64,000 nt of DNA. Origin: Datisca glomerata. Lineage: Eukaryota; Streptophyta; Magnoliopsida; Cucurbitales; Datiscaceae. Each line of letters begins with the position of its first letter. The stretch's first letter is position 1. The DNA is taken from contig QANY01008651.1 of the NCBI GenBank assembly GCA_003255025.1, positions 2,155,279 through 2,219,278 of the forward strand, given 5' to 3'. Shown in pieces: positions 22,621-33,567 of the stretch. The notes below the pieces were generated by a model that did not search any database, was not told the DNA's origin, and saw only the letters and a program-made list of their open reading frames with translations. The position numbers and the translations under genes are program-made.

Positions 22621-24698
22621 CAAGAATTAAAGAAATTACAAATTTAAAATTTAAAACTTAAATGCATAGCCACAAGTTCTCAAGTTAGTCAGCTAGTCTT
22701 TGATAATAAGTCTAGACAATCTGATGAAACTGAAGCACCCACTGGATCAGATTTCCAAGGAAACCTTCATTCTGTCAATCCTCAACTCTTAGTTCTGAAT
22801 ATAGGAATCTTGAATCAAGAATATGAACCCGATTGGGAAGGTCTAACCCAACATAATAATGACCCAAATAATCTAGATAGACGTAATAGATTTAGAGATT
22901 CATATGATATGAATAAAAGAAAAGTCATACTTACTGAATGGAAGGCATTCATGCAAGAATTTAAAATTGATATATTTTTTCAAGATTATGTTGAAGATAT
23001 TTACGAAAGAAATATCAAAGTAATTTCAAAATATAAATGGGTTAAGGAAGACTGTAGTGTAGTATCTACTAGTCATCCTCCTTCTGAGAAAATCATGATT
23101 AATCATAAAAATTCCTTAATCACTGCTTCTCCTTTCAAAATTACAAAGGAAGAAGAACCAAACAAAAAAGTAGTTGAACAACTCAACTATACTAACCAGA
23201 GTCTAATTACAATAGGTAAGTAGTTAGACAAAATTGAAACTAAGGTTGATGTTTTCAATGAACCTAAGCCCAGTGAAACCCTGAAAGAAAAACCTTTAAT
23301 AAATCTTTTAGATAAAACCACTTTAAAAATTATTCCAATTAATAAAAAAAAATTGATAAAATGATTCAGGAATTAAAGAATAAATCCACTGAGTCATCTT
23401 CCTCTGTTAAAGTTGTTAACCAAGACAATAGTTTAGATTCTAAGTATGAAAAAATTGATGAAGTATTTCAAGAATTGAAAGTAATTAACCAAGATGATAA
23501 TACTGATTCCGATAGTCATAGGTCAGAATCAACCTACGAATCATCCACAATAGATGAATTTTCAAATATTAACAATATTAAAAAAAACATTTAAGAATTT
23601 AGAAATTAATAAATTAGAAAGAAAATGGCATAAGAAACTCATGCCTCCTGATATTCAAATTACTGAAACTTCTCTTGTTAATCGATTTTCTGTTTCTGTA
23701 GAAAAATTATATGAATGGAATATTGATGGTCTTTCTGAACAGGAAGTCCTCAATAGATTACAACACATAGCAATGGTAGCTAATAGCTACATTACCTCTC
23801 ACAGTTTATTTCATGAAGAAGTAATAAATCTTCTAGTCACAGGATTCACAGGAATGCTTCATTCCTGGTGGGAAAAACATCTCACACAAGAATCCAAAAT
23901 TGTCATTCTTTCAGCAATTAAGATTGATGCTGAAGGAAACCCAATTATTGGAGAAAATCAGGAAAAAATACCGATGGTATAAATACACTCCTCTACACAA
24001 AAATTGAACACTTCATTGATACGCCAAGTAATATTACTTCGCATATTCATGATCAATTAACAAATCTTTGGTGTCCAACATTAAGTGATTTTAATTGGTA
24101 TAAGAATATATTCTTATCCAGAGTAATGTCAATGGATGATGGTAATCAACCCTTTTAGAAAGAAAAATTTATTAATGGATTACCCAATCTTTTTGCCCAT
24201 AAAATAAGGACAGTCCTTAGTAATGACCTAGGAAATAAAGACTATGATAGTCTAACCTATGGAACCATAATTACTATAATACAAAAAGAAGGATTAAAAA
24301 TGTGTGTTGATATGAAAATCAACAAACAAATTAAAAAAGAAAGCAAAACTGCTAAATATGAATTAGGTAATTTCTGTGAGCAATACGGTTTACCCTCTAT
24401 TGCCCCTTCTCAGAAGAATAGAAAAAAATCTCATTTAAACCCTAGAAGGACTCATAAGCCCTATAAGAAAAATTACCACAAACATAAAAATAAAAATTTT
24501 GATCAAAATTTTTCTAAGAATAAAAACTTCTCTAGGAATAAAAATTATTCCAGAAAAAGGTTTAATAAAATTTTTGATAAAACTAATATTACGTGTTTCA
24601 AATGTGGACAGAAAGGCCACTTTTCAAATACTTGTCAAGTCAAGAATAAAATTAATCAATTAAAAATTTCTGAAGTTGATAAACATGAATTGTTTTGA
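22621..24698 (+). pseudogene. Viral coat protein region with zinc knuckle, plus copy
   Basis: Fragmented over several frames (22,810-23,223; 23,361-23,594; 23,554-23,982; 24,300-24,698). It contains a spacer with one HRSESTYESSTI unit (about 23,517), a capsid-like block (GFTGMLHSWWEKHLTQESK) and a basic Lys/Asn/Phe-rich tract ending in a complete CCHC zinc knuckle at 24,594-24,635 (CFKCGQKGHFSNTC), which binds nucleic acid in family coat proteins. Stops at 23,221 and 24,158 and frameshifts make it defective. Confidence 0.78.
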
Positions 24699-25309
24699 AT
24701 CTTAAAAACAATTGATTATAATGACAGTAATAGTGAAGATTTAGGAGAATATGAAACCCTAAATTCTTTGAAACTGAATCCTCAAGTTCTGACAGTGATT
24801 CTCCTAACATCACTATGGGGTGTAGGGATAGTTGTTGTCAAAATATCAATGTCCTAAATAAAAATGAAGAACAAGAAACCCTCTTGTTAGATTTAATTTG
24901 TAAAATTGAAAATCCTGAATTAAAATAAGAATACATTGAAAGACTTAAAAAGATAATCCTAAAGAAAGAAAATACTAAGTCTAATAATAATAATACTACA
25001 AGTCTTTCACAAACCCTTGAGAAATTCAATAGGATAAAAGGAAAAGAAAAGGAGGTTACCTTACAGGAACTTCAAAAGGAAATTAAAGACATTAAAATTG
25101 AAATAAAAGATTTGAAGAATTCAAATACTGAAATAAAAGAAGAATTAAATCTTTTAAAAATAGAAAATCTAATTAATAAACAAGAAATAGGTGAACCTAG
25201 TAAATTATTAATTTCTGATAATGAGATTAAAGAACTCATAAACTGTCAAGACAATGATGAACATTTCATCCAAATCCTCAATCACATAAAAATAAAAAAA
25301 ATGACACAT

Positions 25310-25750
25310 AATGGTTAGAATAATCATTCAAGATTTTGATTTCACAACAATGACTCTTGTTGATTCGGGAGCAGATTTGAATTATATGCAAGAAGGACTA
25401 GTTCCAACCAAGTAGTTTAAGAAGAAAAAAGAATATTTGTCCTCTGCTAATGGTACTCGTATGCATATCAATTATGAAATACCCACAGTTCATATTTACC
25501 AAGACAAAATATGTTTTAAAACATCATTTGTCTTAGTAAAAATTATGACTGACAAAATTATCCTAAGTCTACCATTCATTGCCCTGCTATACCCATTTTC
25601 AACAGAGTACGATGGAATAATTACCTATGTCATGAATAAACCTATAAAATTTAAATTCCTCTCTTTTCCCAGTAATGAAAAATTAAAAACTCTAAAAGAA
25701 AAATCTATCTCTAATTCAATAAATCTCATTTTTTGTAAAGAAAAATAATT
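25310..25750 (+). pseudogene. Viral aspartic protease, plus copy
   Basis: The reading frame gives TTMTLVDSGADLNYMQEG with the catalytic D-S-G-A at 25,362-25,373, followed after a TAG at 25,411 by the flap-like block and IILSLPFIALLYPF. Retropepsin family, normally cutting the viral polyprotein. The stop breaks it. Confidence 0.8.
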
Positions 25751-26700
25751 ATGTTTTTTACAAGATGAATTAAAATTTAACAGAATTGAAGATCAATTTC
25801 AGAGTTCTATTCTTCAAAATAAAATTAAAATATTTGAACAAAAAATCTATAAAGAATTATGTTCTGATATTCCCAATGCTTTCTGGCACAGAAAGCAACA
25901 TATTGTCAGTCTTCCCTATACTAAGGGATTTGATAAGAATAATATCCCAACAAAGGCAAGACCAATTCAAATGAATTCGGAAATACTTGAGTTCTGTAAA
26001 AAGGAAATTACGGAACTTCTCAATAAGAATATTATTAGAAAAAACAAATCTTCTTGGTCCTGCTCGGCCTTTTATGTCCAGAAGGCCAGTGAAATCGAAC
26101 GAGGAGTTCCTCATTTATCAATCAATTATAAGTCCCTTAATAATGTTTTAGAATGGATAAGATATCCAATACCAAACAAAAGGGATTTAATAAATAGACT
26201 TGGAGATGCAGTAGTATTCTCTAAATTTGATATGAAATCTGGATTTTGGCAAATCCAGATAAATGAAAGTGATAAATATAAAACACCATTTGTAACTCCA
26301 TTTGGCCATTAAGAGTGGAATGTAATGCCTTTTGGCCTTAAAAATACTCCTAGTGAATTTTAAAATATAATGAATGAAATCTTTAATCATTTTACTGATT
26401 TCTCAATTGTTTACATTGATGATATACTTATTTTCTCAAAAATAATAGAACAACATTGGAGACACCTTGAATCATTTATTAGGATAATAAAACAAAATGG
26501 TCTAGGTATCTCTGCAAGAAAAATTAGATTATTTCAATCTAAGATTAGATTCTTAGAATTCGAAATACACCATTCTATAATCAAGCCAATTGACAGGGTA
26601 ATACAATTTATTGACAAATTCCCCAATGAAATTCTAGATAGAACACAATTGCAAAGATTTCTAGGATCTTTAAATTACATATCTGATTTCTATAATTAAA
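25750..26700 (+). pseudogene. Viral reverse transcriptase, plus copy
   Basis: RT blocks appear in order: INYKSLNNVLEWIRYPIPNK, FSKFDMKSGFWQIQI (catalytic first Asp), TPFGH then a TAA, MPFGLKNTPSEF, and YIDDILIFSK with the YIDD box at 26,412-26,423. The thumb follows (RTQLQRFLGSLNYISDFYN). The wording FDMKSGFWQIQI is typical of Caulimoviridae. Stops at about 26,310, 26,361 and 26,698 make it non-functional, although the catalytic residues are kept. Confidence 0.9.
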
Positions 26701-27252
26701 TGAGAATTGATTGTAAGCCTCTCTTTGACAGGTTTAAAAAGAATCCCCCTCCTTGGACAACTGTCCATACTAATTTAATCAAAAGAATTAAAATCCATGT
26801 TAAGACACTTCCTTGTCTTGTCATTCCCACTAACAATTCTTTTAAAATTGTCCAAACTAATACCTCTGAAATTGGATATGGAGGTATTCTGTTACAAAAG
26901 ATTTCCCCAGAAGCACCTGAACAAATTTTAGGTTTACATCTGGAACGTGGTCTCAATCACAAGTCAATTGCAGTACTATTAAGAAAAAATTTTATCTGTT
27001 GTATTATGCATACATAAATTCCAAGATGACTTGTTAAATAAAAAATTCTCGTTAAAAATTGATTGTAAATCTGCTAAGCATGTTCTAGAAAAGGATGTTA
27101 AAAATATAGCCTCCAAACAGATCTTTGCTAGATGGCAGTCTATACTTAGTATTTTTTATTTTAATATTGAATTTATTAAAGGAGTTAATGATTCAGTCCC
27201 TGACTTTTTAACACGTGAATTCCTGCAGGGGCAACAAAAGGATGGGGTCTAG
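26701..27252 (+). pseudogene. Viral RNase H, plus copy
   Basis: Continues from RT: FKIVQTNTSEIGYGGILLQK (the usual catalytic Asp of TDxS is Asn here), LERGLNHKSIAVLLRKNF, then after a stop at 27,015 LKIDCKSAKHVLEKD and SVPDFLTREFLQ. The reading frame ends at the TAG at 27,250. Confidence 0.8.
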
Positions 27253-28592
27253 GCCCCAAGCTTCCGGGAAAATGGCCAAAGGAGAATCCTCCACACATCA
27301 ATTGGCCCTTAAGGCCCAAATCAAAGAGGAGTCTTCTACTCCAAAAAATACCTAGTTAACGGTTCTCTGGTCTACCAGACCTAATTACCAAAGTGTTTTG
27401 GTCAATCAATTTGACCCATTTATAGTTTCTAAACATTTTGACCCACAATTGGTCATCAACCAACCACGCACCAATTATAGAAAATCTTCTCATTATCATA
27501 GGAAAACCCCCAGTAAAAATCTCTTCTATATTGGACACCCATTCACCCATTTTAAAAATCCAATAGAAATAGTGAAGGCTCATTACCTTCCTGATTCTCA
27601 TTTCGTCCCTGGACACAAGGACGAAACCCTTAGTTTCTACAAAGATATTCTCCTAGAGACAAAAATCAATAAATGTCAAACCTATAAACAGTACAGAAGG
27701 AAAAATCATTTATCATTCCTTCTACATCCTCAGAATAATAACTTTAGAGCAATGAAAAATCCATCCCTCAAGGTTAATACCCATTTTAAATAAAAAATAA
27801 TATAATTATTTTGCTATATTGATGCATGACAAACAATTTTCTTGCACCAAAATAGTGAATTTAGCCATTCTTGGTTTTTAAATTTTGAAAAAAATTTAAA
27901 ATCAATTTATCAAAATGGTTTTTAAGATAGTGGATAATCCATGGTCCTGTCTTTGAAATTTTTCCCGAATTACAACAGAGTTATAGTTTATTTTTAAAAT
28001 TATTTAAACCCTTAATAGTGAGGCCTATTTTCCTCCAATAATTTATTTTGTAACTAAATTCAAAATTCCTTGGATTCTTAAATGGCAATACGCCATTGAA
28101 GGAGAAATCCTCACCAGACAATACTATGTAAAATGGTGGGACAAATTCAGTACATTAAAAATATCTGCCTCCATACATGAAGAATTAGCAAAATCTCACC
28201 CTCAGATAAAATCTCTCAAGCCTCCAGTGGCCTCCTTAAAAATTAAGGAATCAGATAATCAGGCTCTACAAATTAACCAATCGTCAAATTCCTCCCAAAA
28301 TCCGAAATCCACCATAAGACCTTCTTCAAAAGGCAAAATCAAGTCCAGAAAATCCAAAGAAAAACAAGAGTTAATACAAAAAATTCTCATTCTTCTTGAA
28401 AATAATACAAGTTCTAACTCTGAATTCTCAGTAGAATCAAGTCACCCCAAGAACAAAAAGAGTCAATCTCCATCTCAAAAATCAAAGGGAAAATCTCATG
28501 TTCGGTCTCTTCCCCGATGGGCCCATGATCCCTTCCAAGATTCTCAGGACACTTTTAAGGATGTGGACCTCAGTGAAGATGAAGATGAGTAG
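27253..28592 (+). pseudogene. Viral second ORF, plus copy (first half deleted)
   Basis: Aligned by eye to ORF2 of the minus copy, this begins near 27,290 at the block LALKAQIKEESSTP; the preceding roughly 200 residues present in the minus copy are missing. Open pieces are 27,398-27,793 (contains QFDPFIVSKHFDPQ and VKAHYLPDSHFVPGH) and 28,227-28,592 (basic then Ser-rich, ending DPFQDSQDTFKDVDLSEDED). Several stops separate them. Function unknown; no resemblance to a named domain was seen. Confidence 0.65.
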
Positions 28593-28859
28593 TTTCATTA
28601 TTGGCAAAATGCCAATACGACAATTAAGAGATCATGATAACACAAAAGCACAATGCAATGATCATCATGCTCTTCAACACAATCAAAGGACAAGTTCAGG
28701 ATAACAATTATCCACCAACAGTCTCAGCCAATCATGACGGCTACAAAGGACTTCGCCTACCAAAGATTCTTTGTAATTTTTCTTTTTGTAATCATTATAC
28801 TATTTACACTTTTTACTATTTTTAGTCAAAAGTAGTCAAAAGTATGCATGTGAAATGTT

Positions 28860-29260
28860 TTTACTTTTGTAGAATAGAATAGTTCAGATCAATGATGGGT
28901 TCCCGGTGAACTCCACTTTCCTCAGCTATAAATAGGTAGTCTCGCCCATTTGTGAATCAGAACTCATTTTACAACTCTTACTATTTGAGAGCTAAAACCT
29001 GTTTTGTGAAACAAAGCTTTCTTCTTCTACTCCTTTTTTGTAAATCTTTTCTTCTTTTTTCTTCAACATAAATTAGTGAGTGGGAGCACTAATTTATTTT
29101 TGCCAATAAACTCTGTTTGTGTAAATTTTTAATCTTACACCCTAATACAATAACTATTTTTACTGTTTATTAATACGGTTTTTACTATTTATCTTCTTGT
29201 CTCTTAATACCCCTCGTTTAAATATTGTTTAATTCCGCGCATTTTTGGTATCAAAGTCAA
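28860..29260 (+). promoter_or_regulatory. Viral promoter, poly(A) signal and primer-binding site, plus copy
   Basis: TATA box CTATAAATAG at 28,926-28,935, preceded by CGGTGAACTCCACTTTCC, with AATAAA at 29,105-29,110 about 170 bp later, as expected for a pararetroviral terminally redundant transcript. The primer-binding site TGGTATCAAAG at 29,246-29,256 differs by one base from the Met initiator tRNA match TGGTATCAGAGC. Confidence 0.8.
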
Positions 29261-29467
29261 ACCTGGTGGGGATAATTATTGTTCATTAACTGTTTCTACT
29301 TCATTATCTGCATAGTTCATACTGTTTACCGCCTATTATGGCTGGTTATTGATAATATTGTTTACTTATTTACTTACATGAATAATTGCTTATATCTAAC
29401 CTTACTCTTCGTCCAAGTGACTGGTTATTCTTATATTTTGGTATCAACCTGTTCAATCCCAGGTTTG

Positions 29468-29563
29468 GCTCTGATACTGAAGTAGAAACCTGTTCATACT
29501 GTATTAAGAGACAAGAAGATAAATAGTAAAACCTATTCACTCCCAGGTTTGGCTCTGATATCA
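29468..29563 (-). promoter_or_regulatory. Two primer-binding-site copies at the viral junction
   Basis: GGCTCTGATA at 29,467-29,476 and GCTCTGATATCA at 29,552-29,563 are, on the minus strand, Met-tRNA primer-binding sequences with CCAAACCTGG after them. They mark the end of the minus copy and the tail-to-tail joint with the plus copy. Confidence 0.7.
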
Positions 29564-29859
29564 AAAGGCGAGAATTGAACATTATTTAAGAGGAGGTATT
29601 AAGAGACCAGAAGATACATAGTAAAAAGTGTATTAATAAACAGTAAAAATAGTTATTGTATTAGGGTGTAAGATTAAAAACTTACACAAACAGAGTTTAT
29701 TGGCAACAATAAATTAGTGCTCCCGCTCACTAATTTATGTTGAAGAAAAAAGAAGAAAAGATTTATAAAAGAGGAGTAGAAGAAGAAAGCTTTGTTTCAC
29801 AAAACATGTTTTAGCTCTCAAATAGTAAGAGTTGTAAAATGAGTTATGCTTCAGAAATG

Positions 29860-29900
29860 GGAGAGAGTGCCTATTTATAGCTAAGGAAAGTGGAGTTCAC
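29860..29900 (-). promoter_or_regulatory. Viral promoter TATA region, minus copy
   Basis: The minus strand reads GCTATAAATAGGCA across 29,869-29,881, matching the plus-copy TATA block at 28,926-28,935, with the same GGTGAACTCCACTTTCC upstream. Confidence 0.8.
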
Positions 29901-30456
29901 CGGGAACCCATCACTTACCTGAACTATTCTATTCTACAAAAGTAAAAAGATTTTACATTTCTACTTTTGACTAAGAATAGTAAAACGCATGAATAGTTGC
30001 CTAATTATTTGACAACTTAGTACAATAATTACAGAAGAAGACAAAAATGTAAAGATCCCTCGATAATTATTATCTCGGTCTTCGTGTCTTCATAATTACT
30101 CTGTCATGATTGCTTGTGGTTGAAATGTCATTGAGACTGTTGCACATTGGATCCCTTGATAATTGCTATCTTGGATTCTTGTGTCTTTTTTTATTTGTTG
30201 GAGAAATCATAATTACTGTCTCGAAAGTTCATTGTGACTATTGCCATTATTTGATTTTCTTGAAGATCACTATGATCGTTGCATTGTGCTGAGTTGTCAG
30301 ATCAATTGATTCTTGGATCTTATTCTAACACTGGCATTTTGCCAAAGATAAATCCAATTGTTTACTGGTTAATTCGGATATGTTCATTATCACTAGGATC
30401 AATACTTTTGAATAGGACCTTCAATTGCTGGGGGGTAATTGATCTCTTTGGATTTT

Positions 30457-32221
30457 TCATTTAGTTTGGTGACTTGACTCTGCAGGTGATTCAGAGTCTG
30501 GTTCATTATTATCTTCTGAAAGGAGAATTAGAATTAGTTCTTCCTCTAATTTGAGTTTAGGCTTGGTGGTTTTTGGTTTACCCTTTGAATAGGGTTTGGA
30601 CTCAAGATTTGATCTGGGTTTAGAAGAATTTAGACTGGATAGTTTTATTTGTGGGGCTAGGTCAATGGGCTTATCAATTTTTAATGGAGCTTGGATAAAT
30701 GGATTTGCTAGTCCCATATTGGGTTGGATACTTGCAAATTCATGGTTGATGGATGCAATAATTTTATGGGTATTCAATTTATCCCACCATTTAGTATAAT
30801 ATGATCTGGTGAGAAGTTTATTTTCAACCGAGTATTGCCATTTCAAAATCCAAAGTATTTTGTATTTTGTTTGTAAAATAAAGTATTTGGGGAAGGAAAC
30901 CTCAATTGGTGAGAGCTTATAAACCTCTGAAAATATATTGAACCATTGTTGTAACTCAATTGGAAAACGTTCTAAGGCAAGACCATGAATGGACCACCAT
31001 TTTGAGAACCGATTTGGAAAATCAATGTTGAAATTGTTATCAAAATTTAAAAACCATAAGTGAGAAATGTCACTACTTTGATGCAAGAAAATCTCATTCC
31101 ATGCATCAATATAGTTAAAATAATTATTATTTTTATTTAAAAATATTTTTAAACTTAAAGAATAGATTTTCCAAACTTTCATATTTATGATCCTGAGGAT
31201 AGAGAAAGAATGGTAAATGATTATTTCCTCAGAATTTTTGATTGGGCTAATTTTTATGGATTTTGTTTCTAAGAGGATATCTCTATAGAAACTGAGATTT
31301 TTGTTATTGTCTAGGGACATAATGGAATTTGGGAATGAAATGGGCTTTAGCAATTTGTGCTGGATCTTTCAGATGAGTAAATGAAGGCTTAATATGAAAG
31401 AGATTATGATAAATTGGTTGGTCAAGTGATTGGGCATTAAAAGATTGAGTATTTGAAAATGGGTCAAATTGTTTGACCAGGGTTAATTGGTAATCGGGTC
31501 TGATGGACCCAAGTATTGTTAATTGGACTTTATTAGGAGTAGAAGGCTCATCTTTGATTTGGGCCTTAAGGGTCAATTGTTGAGTCGAAGACTTTTCTAT
31601 TTTTGAAACATTTATCACATATTTTCTTAAAGTGATATTGATTCCTTTTATCAAGAATTTCATAGCATACTTATGACATTTTCTAAATTCATTAGGTATG
31701 ATGAAGAAAGTTTTTTTTAATACCAAAAATTCTTTTATCGTTTTATTTGAAAATTCAATTTTAGAATTTACTTGTCTCGATAGATTTTTAGTTAAAATTC
31801 CATTATAACAGATTTCATTATTTTTGCAAAAACCTATTTTCATATTTTTCTTATACCATTGAATTAATGTTGTATTGAAGTCATACTTCAACCCAACATG
31901 TTCTAAAATCTCATCCAATTCATCAAACCAATCATTTTTTGGATATTCAAATCCATTATGACCATAATTAATGGATGTGAGTTTTGGACAAAAAGCTATT
32001 GTCTTGTCATTGAGTTTCGTGATTTTAAAATAATTTTGATTAAATATTCTCACATTTACTTTCTCATATTCTAGTAGGTCAGGTTTCTCAAATTGTCCTA
32101 TTGCAGAATCTTGGTACGATTTCCAGATTACAAGTAATGGGGTCATGAATTTAATTATTAATACATTGTATAAATTAAATATTGAAATCAAAATTGCTAT
32201 AAATAGATTGTTACCTGGCAA
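30457..32221 (-). pseudogene. Viral ORF2, minus copy (long, one frameshift)
   Basis: Two long open minus-strand frames overlap at about 31,304-31,353: an upstream one of 305 residues and a downstream one of 298 residues. Aligned with the plus copy they form one protein split by a single frameshift. The first 40-60 residues of the upstream frame are RNase H remnant. Next comes a unique block (SYQDSAIGQFEKPDLLEYEK, NDWFDELDEILEHVGL, NKTIKEFLVLKKTFFIIPNE), then a Gln/Thr/Pro-rich linker, then an aromatic-rich block (WSIHGLALERFPIELQQW, YKILWILKWQYSVENKLLTR) and a Lys/Pro/Ser-rich tail. Both frames are long for such decayed surroundings. I recognise no named domain; function unknown. Confidence 0.6.
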
Positions 32222-32229
32222 AACTTTGT

Positions 32230-32700
32230 TTGGAATGAATCTCGAAACATGTTTTACAGATTTATAATTAATTAAAATAAATTTTTGATTTAATAAGGCA
32301 AATTGTATGAGATAAATTTTAAATTCTAGAAATCTATATTATGATTGAAATAATTTGATTTTTTTTGCAAAGATAACTAAAATATTTTGTTTTATTATCT
32401 GGGCACATAATTCAAAGTATTTCCAGTATTGTTTGTCATATTTAAAGGAAATGTTATTAATGTAAACAATCAAGAATTTCAACCAATATTATTTACTAAG
32501 AATGCGGTCAATTAAAAAATTGATTAAAGAATTCTATCATTATATTCTGAAATTGACTTGAAGCAAATTTAAGATCAAATAGTATTATCTTTGTCTTCTG
32601 CCAATGGTACTCATCTAAATTCTTTTGTATTCTTCTAAATCATCACTATCACTCTCATAGTGTTCTATTGACTCTACGATTCTAAACAATTCTTATTTTT
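32230..32700 (-). pseudogene. Scraps of viral RT and RNase H, minus copy
   Basis: Minus-strand pieces correspond to the plus copy: QFQNIMIEFFNQ (RT), FLIVYINN (YIDD changed to YINN), IIKQNILVIFAKKIKLFQS, then LNQKFILINYKSVKHV (RNase H). A bit of protease sequence at about 32,589-32,618 (TCTGCCAATGGTACTC) lies in inverted orientation. Protease and most of RT are deleted. Confidence 0.7.
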
Positions 32701-33564
32701 CTTCATTAAAGATTGATTAATTTTGTCTTTAACTTGACAAGTTTTAGAAGAATGACCATTCTGGTCATATTTAAAATACTTAAGTCTATCTTTATCGAAA
32801 GAATATTTATAGTTTTTTCCTCTAGAATAAATTTTATTCTTGGAAAAACGTTTGTCAAAATTTTTATTCTTTGAAAAATATTGGTTAAAAATCTTATGCC
32901 TATTCTTATGGTATTTTCTCCTACCAGGCTTGTGAGGCCTTCTAGGTTTTGAATGAGAATTTTTCTCAATAAGGGGTAAACCATATTGCTCACAAGAATT
33001 GCCTAATTCATATTCTATTGTTTTATTTTTCATATCAGTGCATATTCCAAAAGCTTCCTTTTGTATTGTAGTAATAATCATACCATAGGTAAGACTATCA
33101 TAGTCTATGTTTCCTAGGTTATTACTAAGGACTATTCTTATTTTGTGTGTGTATAAAATAAATTTTTCTTTCCAAGAGGGTTGATTGTTATCATCCCTTC
33201 ACATTATTTTGGACAAAAATATATTTTTGTACTAATGGATTTTACTTAGGGTTAGACACCTAAGTTTGGTCAATTGATTATGGATATGTGAAGTAATATT
33301 ACTCGACATTCCAATGAAGTATTTAACTATTGTGTAGAGAAGTGTATCGGTGGCATTAGGTATTGTTTTCTATTTTTCTTCAATATTTAGTGTTCCTTCA
33401 GGATTAATCTTTATTGCTGAAATGATAGTATTTTTAGATTCTTTTGTGAGATAATTTTTCCACCAGGAACGTAGCATTCCTGTGAATCCTGTGACTAAAA
33501 GATTGATTACCTCATTGTGAAGTAAATTGTGTGTGGTAATGTAGCTGTTAGCTATCATTGTCAT
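32674..33564 (-). pseudogene. Viral coat protein, minus copy
   Basis: Contains the capsid block GFTGMLRSWWKNYLTKESKN (33,370-33,564) and, after frame changes, the basic tract and knuckle at 32,674-33,081. The knuckle reads YFKYDQNGHSSKTC: the first two zinc cysteines of CxxC have become tyrosine, so zinc binding would be lost. Confidence 0.75.
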
Positions 33565-33567
33565 GTG

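Larger units (their letters stand above)
21236..29437 (+). mobile_element. Endogenous pararetrovirus, plus copy (Caulimoviridae; petuvirus/florendovirus-like)
   Basis: The plus copy starts just 3' of where a primer-binding site would be (TGGGGATAATTAC), runs through movement protein, coat protein with zinc knuckle, aspartic protease, RT, RNase H and a second ORF, then a TATA-containing promoter and a degenerate Met-tRNA primer-binding site at 29,246, and repeats its own first 190 bp. The unit is about 8.0 kb. No LTRs are present, and the RT resembles caulimovirids. Many stops and frameshifts make it non-functional. The genus assignment is inference from gene order (second ORF at the 3' end). 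Confidence 0.88.
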
